Positions 1 through 5,366 of a DNA stretch of 5,556 nucleotides are shown here, piece after piece. The position numbers and the translations under genes are program-made. Source of the stretch: an uncultured Verrucomicrobiota bacterium (lineage in GTDB: Bacteria; Verrucomicrobiota; Kiritimatiellia; RFP12; UBA3636); contig CAMOEO010000217.1 of assembly GCA_946612175.1 (NCBI GenBank), positions 1 through 5,556 of the forward strand, read 5' to 3'. The notes beneath the pieces were generated by a model. The model did not search any database. It was given only the letters and a program-made list of their open reading frames with translations, and was not told the origin of the DNA. Every line of letters begins with the position of its first letter. The stretch's first letter is position 1.

Positions 1-1
1 C

Positions 2-1000
2 GCGGGCGCGTGGTTCCTGCTGGCGGTCGTCGCGCCCTGCGCGCCCGTCTACCTGCCCGTGGCACAGGAGGTGCTCAAGCCGCACATGCACTGGATCCTC
101 TGGATCATCATCACGTTCATGCTGATGAGCGAGTGGCCCAAGGGCGGCAACCGCGGCCGGGCCGGCTGGGCGAAGTTCTACGACGCGTGGAAGACGCTCC
201 TCGCGGGCCTCGCGACGTTCCTGCTCTCGGGCCTGCTCGGGTTCATCCTGCTCACGGCCTCGCCGGTCTCGCACGAGGTCGCCTTCCAGAACATCATGCC
301 GGCGTTCGTGGGGCTCTTCGCGGTGCCGTGGTGCCTGCTCAACATGATCTCGGCGGCGGACGTCCCCCCGCAGCGCCTCGCCAAATCGCTCGACCTGGAC
401 GGCGACGTCATCCTGCGCTCGGTCTGGTCGGGCGGGCTCGGCGGCGGCATCGCGGCCTACTTCCCGGTCGTCACGGGCGGCGTCGGCGGCATGCTCGCCG
501 GCCACGCCTGCGCCCAGCGCGAGGAGCGCGTCTTCATCATGGGCCAGGGCGTCTCGAAGTTCATCTACTACGTCGGCGCGTTCATGCTGATGTTCGTCCC
601 GGGCCTCAACCTCACCCGCGGCGGCGGCGCGTGGATGGTGAAGACCCTCTACGTTCCGGCGGGCCTCTCCGACTACTACCTCGTCCTCGGCTCCATCGCC
701 GTCGCGGCGGGCGTCTCGTATCTCCTGATGGAGCCTCTCACGAGGCTTACCGTCCGCTTCGTGTCGAAGTTCAACTACCGCCACGTCTCGACCGTCGCGC
801 TCGCCGTGATCGTCCTGATGGTCCTCTTGATGACCGGCTGGGTCGGGCTCTTCATCGCGGCCGTGGGCACCGGCATCGGGCTCCTGCCCGTCCTCTTCGG
901 GTCGCGCCGCCTCAACTGCCTCGGGATCCTGCTGCTCCCGATCGCCTGCAACATGTCCGGCTTCGGATCCCGGATCGCCGACTTCCTCGGCCTCACCTGA
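2..1000 (+). CDS. TctA-family (archaeal-type, COG1784-like) membrane transporter, 5'-truncated
   Basis: Polytopic membrane protein of which 332 C-terminal residues are visible. The frame is open to the left edge, so the true start is outside the window; the GTG at 59 is probably internal because hydrophobic sequence in the same frame precedes it. Visible residue numbers count from base 2. Hydrophobic segments lie near 3-19, 31-42, 66-85, 99-117, 143-170, 188-201, 226-243, 262-297 and 306-319. The stretch AYFPVVTGGVGGMLAG (151-166), then EERVFIMGQGVSKFIYYVG, then LTRGGGA (204-210) resembles the second conserved half of TctA (PF01970): a loop rich in proline and glycine, an EE-F-LG-N helix and a PRSG-like turn. 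The C-terminal SRRLNCLGILLLP (301-313) recalls the R-R-H-x-MG-x-L-LP ending of the stand-alone archaeal type. TctA proteins are the large membrane subunits of tripartite tricarboxylate transporters; the archaeal type stands alone and its substrate is unknown. No TctB or TctC gene is visible. The family call rests on remembered motifs, not a search. It is probably cotranscribed with the next gene. Confidence 0.72.
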   Translation, partial: AGAWFLLAVVAPCAPVYLPVAQEVLKPHMHWILWIIITFMLMSEWPKGGNRGRAGWAKFYDAWKTLLAGLATFLLSGLLGFILLTASPVSHEVAFQNIMPAFVGLFAVPWCLLNMISAADVPPQRLAKSLDLDGDVILRSVWSGGLGGGIAAYFPVVTGGVGGMLAGHACAQREERVFIMGQGVSKFIYYVGAFMLMFVPGLNLTRGGGAWMVKTLYVPAGLSDYYLVLGSIAVAAGVSYLLMEPLTRLTVRFVSKFNYRHVSTVALAVIVLMVLLMTGWVGLFIAAVGTGIGLLPVLFGSRRLNCLGILLLPIACNMSGFGSRIADFLGLT

Positions 1001-1002
1001 CG

Positions 1003-1009
1003 AAAGGAG
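1003..1009 (+). promoter_or_regulatory. Shine-Dalgarno site of the ydjM-like gene
   Basis: AAAGGAG lies in the 16-base gap after the preceding stop codon (TGA, 998-1000), 7 bases before the ATG at 1017. It fixes the start of the downstream gene and, with the short gap and no visible promoter, supports cotranscription of the two genes. Confidence 0.85.
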
Positions 1010-1016
1010 CTCCCCG

Positions 1017-2042
1017 ATGAAAGGCTTTTCGCACTTCATGTCCGGCGTGGCGGTCGCCTCCTTCGGCCCCTGGGCCATCGACGCGGCCCTGCGGGGCAAC
1101 CCGGTCTTCTTCATCCTCGGCGGCGCCGCGGGCATCCTGCCCGACACGCTCGACTTCAAGTTCTACCGCTTCTTCTACGAGCACGACGTCTACGTCACGC
1201 CCGACCCGAAGGACCCCGACCCGCGGAAGATCGCCGAGGAGGTCGCGCGCGCCATCCGGATGGGCGTCGACGAGAAGCGCTACATCCGCCTCAAGCTCGG
1301 CTCCATCCGCCTCGGCGCCGACTTCTGGCAGCAGTATTCCGTGACGATCGACAACGACGCGAAGGAGATCGTCTGCCGCCTCGGCCCCGTCGTCAACACC
1401 GGGCAGGTCCCCGTCGAGGGAACCGAGCGGAAGGACGCCGTCGGCCGCGCGCCGCTCCCGGCGCCCGTGATCCAGACCTACGACGCCAAGCTCGTCGTCG
1501 ACATCTTCGACGGCCCCACGATCGGCTTCGCCCCCCGCGCGGACGGCGGCTTCGACCTGGAGTTCCTCCCGTGGCACCGCGAATGGTCGCACGCCCTCAC
1601 GGTCGGCCTCCTCCTGGGCCTGCTCTGGGCGGCCGTCTCCTGCTGCTTCGGCGCCTACACGCTCGCGTGGCAGGGGCTCGCCACCATCGCCGGGTGCTAC
1701 GCCGTCCACGTCGTCGAGGACCAGCTCGGGCACATGGGCTCGAACCTTTTCTGGCCGTTCACGAAGAAGCGCACCGAGGGCCTGCACTGGATGCACTCCG
1801 GCGACGGACTCCCGAACTTCACCGCCGTGTGGGTCTCGTGCATCCTGATCTTCTGGAACCTCTCGCGGCGCCAGCCCGCCCTGGAGCACCCCTTCCCGTT
1901 CTGGAAGCTCGTGCTCGTCGCGCTCGTCGTTCCCTACGCGATCTTCGGGATCCTGCGCCTCCTCCTCGACCGCGGCCGCAAGTCCGCCGCCCCCGCCGGC
2001 GACGACGCCGACGACGAATGGAACGACATGAAGTCCTCCTGA
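1017..2042 (+). CDS. YdjM/DUF457-family membrane-bound metal-dependent hydrolase with a large insertion
   Basis: 341-residue membrane protein. The family signature comes in order: GFSHFMSG near the start (H6), LPDTLDF at 41-47 (D43, D46), WHREWSHAL at 186-194 (H187, H192), HVVEDQLGHMGSNLFWPF at 231-248 (H231, D235), and a late HSGDG at 260-264. These His and Asp residues match the conserved putative metal ligands of the DUF457/YdjM family (PF04307), annotated as inner-membrane metal-dependent hydrolases; their substrate is not known. Hydrophobic segments lie near 29-41, 193-213, 217-233, 268-281 and 296-317. The C-terminus is charged and acidic (DDADDEWND). In short family members the LPD motif and the HR-x-x-SH motif are, as I recall, only a few tens of residues apart. 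Here about 140 hydrophilic residues (roughly 48-185) lie between them, probably a soluble domain of unknown role. The ATG start is supported by AAAGGAG 7 bases upstream. It follows the TctA-like gene by 16 bases; no functional link between the two families is known to me. Confidence 0.8.
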   Translation: MKGFSHFMSGVAVASFGPWAIDAALRGNPVFFILGGAAGILPDTLDFKFYRFFYEHDVYVTPDPKDPDPRKIAEEVARAIRMGVDEKRYIRLKLGSIRLGADFWQQYSVTIDNDAKEIVCRLGPVVNTGQVPVEGTERKDAVGRAPLPAPVIQTYDAKLVVDIFDGPTIGFAPRADGGFDLEFLPWHREWSHALTVGLLLGLLWAAVSCCFGAYTLAWQGLATIAGCYAVHVVEDQLGHMGSNLFWPFTKKRTEGLHWMHSGDGLPNFTAVWVSCILIFWNLSRRQPALEHPFPFWKLVLVALVVPYAIFGILRLLLDRGRKSAAPAGDDADDEWNDMKSS

Positions 2043-2055
2043 GCCCCCGGCACTC

Positions 2056-2074
2056 GGCATTCGGCGCCGATGCC
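2056..2074 (+). terminator. Possible weak terminator hairpin after the tctA-ydjM unit
   Basis: GGCAT at 2056-2060 pairs with ATGCC at 2070-2074, and the inner CGGCGCCG (2062-2069) is self-complementary, giving a stem of about 7-9 bp with one bulged T at 2061. It starts 14 bases after the ydjM-like stop. The following bases are TTGCGAAACG, so there is no real U-tract. The position suits a terminator, but the structure is modest and could be chance in GC-rich DNA. Confidence 0.35.
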
Positions 2075-2188
2075 TTGCGAAACGATCCGCCCGATCCCTC
2101 CCGTTTCTCCATTGCTGAGGCTCTTGCAAAACCTTCGCGGGCGGGGCGGGCGGCGGCGGTACGATTCGACGGAAACGCGGTTTTCCCG

Positions 2189-2218
2189 TTGACGGGAGGG
2201 GGGCGTTGCGCCTAGAAT
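2189..2218 (+). promoter_or_regulatory. Sigma70-type promoter of nhaC
   Basis: TTGACG (2189-2194, five of six matches to the -35 consensus) and TAGAAT (2213-2218, five of six matches to the -10 consensus) are separated by 18 bp. Transcription would begin near A2226, leaving a leader of only about 18 bases before the ATG at 2244. The same TAGAAT with the same spacing precedes recA, which raises confidence. A small inverted repeat, TCCCGTTGACGGGA (2184-2197), covers the -35 element and might be an operator. Confidence 0.65.
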
Positions 2219-2243
2219 CTTCCTCACTTGCCCCCAAAACGCC

Positions 2244-2315
2244 ATGAAACGCTCAACCACCCTGCTCGCCGCGGCCTTCGCCGCGATGCTCGCCTGTTCC
2301 GTCGGCGCCCGCGCC
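2244..2315 (+). other. Predicted Sec signal peptide of the NhaC protein (residues 1-24)
   Basis: Residues 2-3 are KR, residues 7-20 form an Ala/Leu-rich hydrophobic core, and A22-R23-A24 followed by D25 fits the A-x-A rule of signal peptidase I. It is followed by a long non-hydrophobic stretch and not by another helix, which favours cleavage over a first transmembrane anchor. Cleavage is inferred from these features only. Confidence 0.65.
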
Positions 2316-4130
2316 GACGAGCCCGCCGCCGCCGAAGAGGCCGCCGCGGTCACCGCCCCCGCCACGGTAGCCGAAGAGGCCGCCGCGGTCACCGCCCCCG
2401 CCACGGTAGCCGAAGGGGCCGCCGCGGTCACCGCCCCCGCCACGGTAGCCGAAGGGGCCGATTCATCGGCTCCCGAGGCCGCCGCCCCGAAGAAGCTCGA
2501 CGAAGCCGCCGCCGCGCAGGAATACATCGACGGCTATGCCGACAACGTCCAGGAGGACCCGGAGTTCAAGACGAACATCGAGGCCGCCCTCGCCACGGTC
2601 CGCCGGGAGCGCCCCGCCTACGGCACGTTCTGGGCCGTGTTCCCCCCGCTGCTGGCGATCGTCCTGGCGCTCGTCACCAAGGAGGTCTACTCCTCGCTCT
2701 TCCTCGGCATCCTCGCCGGCGGCCTCATCTGGTCGAAGTTCTCCTTCGAGCAGACCATCGTCCACGTCTTCTCCGACGGCTACATCAAGTCCGTCGCCGA
2801 CGCCTACAACATCGGCATTCTCGTCTTCCTCGTCCTCCTGGGCGCGCTCGTCGCGATGATGAACAAGACCGGCGCCTCGGCCGCGTTCGGGCGCTGGGCC
2901 GCCGCCCACATCAAGAGCCGCGTCGGCGCGCAGGTCTGCACGGTCGTCCTCGGCATGCTGATCTTCGTGGACGACTACTTCAACTGCCTCACGGTGGGCT
3001 CGGTGATGAAGCCCGTCACGGACGCCAAGAAGGTCTCGCGCGCCAAGCTCGCCTACCTCATCGACGCCACGGCCGCCCCGATCTGTATCATCGCGCCGGT
3101 CTCGTCGTGGGCCGCGGCGGTCGCCGGCTTCGCCAAGGGCGCCGGCGCCGAGAGCGGCTTCTCGCTCTTCATCAACGCGATCCCGTGGAACTTCTACGCG
3201 ATCCTCACGATCGTGACGCTCTTCTTCGTCGCGATCGCCGGCTTCGACTTCGGCGGCATGCGCCGGCACGAGGAGAGGGCCCTCGCGGGCGACCTCGGCG
3301 CGCTCGGCGCCGACGAGTTCAAGAACGCCAACCCGAAGGGCCGCGTCTACGACCTCGTGGTCCCGGTCGTGTTCCTCGTCGCGGCGTGCGTGATCGGCAT
3401 GGTCTACTCGGGCGGGTTCTTCGACGCCGACAACAAGGACGCCTACTGCAACTTCGTCGAGGCGTTCTCCGCCTCGGACGCCTCCGTGGGCCTCGTCTAC
3501 GGCTCGGCGGTGACGATCGTCTTCGCGGTCGTCTACTTCCTCTGCCGCCGCGTAATCTCGTTCAAGGACTGCATGGACTCGCTGCCCGAGGGCTTCAAGG
3601 CGATGGTGCCGGCGATCCTGATCCTGTGCTCGGCGTGGACCCTCAAGGCGATGACCGACTCGCTCGGCGCGAAGGTCTTCATCTCGCAGATCATCAACGG
3701 GCCGGCCGCGGGCCTCCAGGACTTCCTCCCGGCGATCATCTTCCTCATCGCGATCGTGCTGGCGTTCTCGACCGGCACCTCGTGGGGCACGTTCGGCATC
3801 CTGATCCCGATCGTCCTGGCGGCCTCGCCCGCCCCGGAGAGCACGATCATCTGCGTCTCGGCCTGCATGGCGGGCGCCGTCTGCGGCGACCACTGCTCGC
3901 CGATTTCGGACACGACGATCATGGCCAGCGCCGGCGCGGACTGCAACCACGTCGAGCACGTGAACACGCAGCTGCCGTACGCGATGCTCGTCGCGGCGGT
4001 CTCGTTCGTCTCCTACCTCGTCGCGCCGTTCGTCGGCGGCTGGCGGGTCGCGCTGCCGATCGCGATCGTGCTGATGCTCGCGACGCTCTTCGTCCTGCGC
4101 GCCGTCCTCGGCAAGCGCAAGGCGGCCTAG
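2244..4130 (+). CDS. nhaC: NhaC-family Na+/H+ antiporter with signal peptide and repeat-rich N-terminus
   Basis: 628-residue secondary transporter of the NhaC family, predicted to exchange Na+ for H+ across the inner membrane. Some relatives exchange substrates such as malate and lactate, so the substrate is a family-level inference. Family motifs are very clear: FVDDYFNCLTVGSVMKPVTD (241-260), YLIDATAAPICIIAPVSSWA (271-290), FSTGTSWGTFGILIP (508-522) and GDHCSPISDTTIM (548-560), followed by HVEHVNTQLPYA. About a dozen hydrophobic segments run from residue 129 to 621. The N-terminus is unusual: KR, then a hydrophobic core (7-20) and an A-R-A/D signal-peptidase-like site after residue 24; then an Ala/Glu/Pro-rich stretch with three 13-residue repeats (30-68), and a charged segment to about 128 before the first transporter helix. 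A cleaved signal would place about 100 residues outside the membrane. MLAC at 15-18 is a poor lipobox. No SD precedes the ATG; the signal peptide and the promoter distance support this start. The gene appears to be transcribed alone. Confidence 0.93.
   Translation: MKRSTTLLAAAFAAMLACSVGARADEPAAAEEAAAVTAPATVAEEAAAVTAPATVAEGAAAVTAPATVAEGADSSAPEAAAPKKLDEAAAAQEYIDGYADNVQEDPEFKTNIEAALATVRRERPAYGTFWAVFPPLLAIVLALVTKEVYSSLFLGILAGGLIWSKFSFEQTIVHVFSDGYIKSVADAYNIGILVFLVLLGALVAMMNKTGASAAFGRWAAAHIKSRVGAQVCTVVLGMLIFVDDYFNCLTVGSVMKPVTDAKKVSRAKLAYLIDATAAPICIIAPVSSWAAAVAGFAKGAGAESGFSLFINAIPWNFYAILTIVTLFFVAIAGFDFGGMRRHEERALAGDLGALGADEFKNANPKGRVYDLVVPVVFLVAACVIGMVYSGGFFDADNKDAYCNFVEAFSASDASVGLVYGSAVTIVFAVVYFLCRRVISFKDCMDSLPEGFKAMVPAILILCSAWTLKAMTDSLGAKVFISQIINGPAAGLQDFLPAIIFLIAIVLAFSTGTSWGTFGILIPIVLAASPAPESTIICVSACMAGAVCGDHCSPISDTTIMASAGADCNHVEHVNTQLPYAMLVAAVSFVSYLVAPFVGGWRVALPIAIVLMLATLFVLRAVLGKRKAA
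2331..2460 (+). repeat. 39-bp in-frame tandem repeat, 3.3 copies, within nhaC
   Basis: Units at 2331-2369, 2370-2408 and 2409-2447 are followed by a 13-base partial copy at 2448-2460. Units 1 and 2 are identical. Unit 3 and the partial copy share one A-to-G change (GAAGAG to GAAGGG, Glu to Gly). Each unit encodes AEEAAAVTAPATV or its AEG variant, so copy-number changes would keep the reading frame. Near-perfect identity at the DNA level points to recent duplication by slippage or unequal recombination. Confidence 0.95.
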
Positions 4131-4142
4131 CCTCCGAACAGC

Positions 4143-4184
4143 GCCGGACCCCGGGGCGGCCGCGCGGCCGCCCCGGGGTCCGGC
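4143..4184 (+). terminator. Perfect 42-base palindrome, probable terminator between nhaC and recA
   Basis: Bases 4143-4163 are the exact reverse complement of 4164-4184, giving 21-bp arms with no spacer; in RNA the innermost GCGC would form the loop. It begins 12 bases after the nhaC stop and is followed by CTTTCC, a weak pyrimidine tract instead of a U-run. The position and very strong stem fit an intrinsic terminator insulating recA from nhaC transcription. The centre contains two abutting GCGGCCGC octamers (4156-4171). The missing U-tract leaves room for an mRNA 3'-end stabilising role. Confidence 0.75.
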
Positions 4185-4206
4185 CTTTCCGCGCCGAGAA
4201 TTCCGG

Positions 4207-4236
4207 TTGCGGGGACGGCGGGCGATATGGTAGAAT
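4207..4236 (+). promoter_or_regulatory. Sigma70-type promoter of recA
   Basis: TTGCGG (4207-4212; first three bases match the -35 consensus) and TAGAAT (4231-4236) are separated by 18 bp, the same -10 and spacing as upstream of nhaC. Transcription would begin near 4243, giving a leader of about 80 bases. No recognised E. coli-type (CTGT-N8-ACAG) or Bacillus-type (GAAC-N4-GTTC) LexA box is visible. An imperfectly placed inverted repeat, GAATCG (4233-4238) and CGATTC (4253-4258), overlaps the -10 and the predicted start and is the only operator candidate. Confidence 0.62.
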
Positions 4237-4311
4237 CGATGCCTGTTCCGCGCGATTCCGAGCCCGTCCGGCGGGCGGCGCGTCCCCCCCTTTCCAAACC
4301 ACACGAAACAC

Positions 4312-4316
4312 AAGGA
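4312..4316 (+). promoter_or_regulatory. Shine-Dalgarno site of recA
   Basis: AAGGA lies 8 bases before the ATG at 4325, in an A/C-rich, probably unstructured stretch (4294-4324). It decides the recA start: the recA frame has no stop codon for about 2 kb upstream, so ORF length alone would misplace the start inside nhaC. Confidence 0.8.
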
Positions 4317-4324
4317 CCGATACC

Positions 4325-5362
4325 ATGGCCAAGAAAGCAGAATCATCCGGAAACTCCGCCCTCGACTCCGTACTCGCCCAGATCCGCAAGGAGTTCGGCG
4401 AGGGCGCCATCATGAAGCTCGGCGAGGTCGAGTCGCAGAAGGGCGTCCAGGTCATCTCGACCGGCTCGTTCGGCCTCGACCTCGCGCTCGGCGTCTGGGG
4501 CCTCCCCCGCGGCCGCATCGTCGAGCTCTACGGGCCCGAGTCCTCCGGCAAGACCACCCTCGCCCTCCACGTCATCGCCAACGCCCAGAAGGCCGGCGGC
4601 ATGGCCGCGTTCATCGACGTGGAGCACGCCCTCGACCCGCAGTACGCCAAGCGCATCGGCGTGGACCTGGACAACCTGCTCGTCGCCCAGCCCACCACCG
4701 GCGAGGAGGCGCTCAACATCGCCGAGTCGCTCGTGCGCTCCGGCGCGCTGGACGTCGTCGTGGTGGACTCCGTCGCCGCGCTCACGCCGAAGGCCGAGCT
4801 CGAGGGCCAGATGGGCGACTCGCACGTCGGCCAGCAGGCGCGCCTCATGTCGCAGGCGATGCGCAAGCTCACCGCCCTCCTCGACACGACGAAGACGCTC
4901 TGCATCTTCACGAACCAGATCCGCGAGAAGATCGGCGTGATGTTCGGCAATCCCGAGACGACGCCCGGCGGCCGCGCGCTCAAGTTCTACGCGTCGGTCC
5001 GCCTCAACATCTCGCGCATCGGCGCGATCAAGGACGCCGCCGGCACGATGATCGGCAACCGCACGCGCGTGAAGGTCGTGAAGAACAAGGTCGCCCCGCC
5101 CTTCACCGAGGCGGAGTTCGACATCCTCTACGACCGCGGCATCTGGTGGGCGGGGTCCGTCCTCGAGGCCGGCATCAAGCAGGGCCTCATCCTCAAGCGC
5201 GGCTCGTGGCTGAGCTACGGCACCGACCAGATCGGCCAGGGCGCGCAGGCCGCGGCGCAGTTCCTCGAGGACCACAAGGACGTGGCCGACCGCCTCGTCG
5301 CGCAGATGAAGGGCGAGACCGCGCCGGCCGCCCCCGCCGAAACCGCCCCCGAGGAGAAGTAG
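4325..5362 (+). CDS. recA: Recombinase RecA
   Basis: 345-residue RecA, the ATP-dependent strand-exchange protein of homologous recombination, which also acts as co-protease in the SOS response where a LexA is present. All core elements are intact: Walker A GPESSGKTT at 70-78 (K76, equivalent to E. coli K72), FIDVEHALDP at 96-105 with the catalytic-type E100, Walker B VVVVDSVAALTPKAE ending the strand at D148, loop 1 around 160-170 (GQMGDSHVGQ), NQIR with Q198, and loop 2 FGNPETTPGGRALKFYASVRL at 207-227. KVVKNKVAPPF (250-260) and the C-terminal domain SYGTDQIGQG follow. The tail after about 330 is Ala/Pro/Glu-rich and acidic (APEEK end), as is common in RecA. W58 (GVWGLPRGR) and the GIWWAGSV segment (272-279) are local variants; no intein or frameshift is seen. 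Length is usual for the family. It has its own promoter and SD. A proline-rich ORF follows after 4 bases; recX, the frequent neighbour, is not visible. Confidence 0.98.
   Translation: MAKKAESSGNSALDSVLAQIRKEFGEGAIMKLGEVESQKGVQVISTGSFGLDLALGVWGLPRGRIVELYGPESSGKTTLALHVIANAQKAGGMAAFIDVEHALDPQYAKRIGVDLDNLLVAQPTTGEEALNIAESLVRSGALDVVVVDSVAALTPKAELEGQMGDSHVGQQARLMSQAMRKLTALLDTTKTLCIFTNQIREKIGVMFGNPETTPGGRALKFYASVRLNISRIGAIKDAAGTMIGNRTRVKVVKNKVAPPFTEAEFDILYDRGIWWAGSVLEAGIKQGLILKRGSWLSYGTDQIGQGAQAAAQFLEDHKDVADRLVAQMKGETAPAAPAETAPEEK
5351..5356 (+). promoter_or_regulatory. Shine-Dalgarno site for the ORF after recA, inside the recA 3' end
   Basis: GAGGAG falls in the last recA codons, 10 bases before the GTG at 5367. 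It is the main support for that GTG start and implies that ribosomes finishing recA could reinitiate on the next gene. The same bases encode the acidic EE of the RecA tail, so the match could partly be coincidence. Confidence 0.5.
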
Positions 5363-5366
5363 CCCG

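Noticed and set aside
59..61. GTG at 59 as the true start of the TctA-like gene.
   Set aside because: The frame is open to the window edge with hydrophobic sequence before it, no SD precedes it, and the protein would lack the N-terminal half of the family.
10..1020. Plus-strand frame of about 336 codons overlapping the TctA-like gene.
   Set aside because: Arg/Pro/His-rich translation without membrane segments; the frame starting at base 2 gives coherent hydrophobic helices and family motifs.
993..2237. Long minus-strand open frame (about 414 codons) antisense to the ydjM-like gene.
   Set aside because: Composition is a Glu/Val/Asp/Arg-rich shadow, no recognisable motif, and the + strand frame has the family signature.
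2286..2300. Met15 of NhaC as an alternative start or MLAC as a lipobox.
   Set aside because: A start here would destroy the signal peptide and has no SD; MLAC lacks the usual L/V/I at -3 and A/S/T at -2, while A-R-A/D fits signal peptidase I well.
4156..4171. Twin GCGGCCGC sites suggesting a cloning artefact or vector sequence.
   Set aside because: They are simply the centre of the perfect hairpin, and the flanking sequence is continuous native-looking nhaC and recA.
2228..4324. The recA frame stays open upstream through the whole of nhaC, as if RecA had a huge N-terminal extension.
   Set aside because: The upstream translation is Arg/Gly/Pro-rich shadow sequence with no domain, overlaps the clear NhaC frame, and a promoter, SD and normal RecA start lie at 4207-4325.
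2463..4346. Long minus-strand open frame (about 627 codons) antisense to nhaC.
   Set aside because: Its translation is low-complexity Arg/Asp/Glu/Val-rich, mirrors the codon bias of nhaC and shows no domain or SD; a typical high-GC shadow.
4227..4415. Short ORF (62 codons) starting in the recA promoter and overlapping the recA start, a possible leader peptide.
   Set aside because: Its ATG lies inside the promoter upstream of the predicted transcript start, it has no SD, and it runs well into recA in another frame.
4343..5275. Minus-strand open frame (about 310 codons) antisense to recA.
   Set aside because: It lies wholly within recA, is low complexity and is explained by third-position GC bias.
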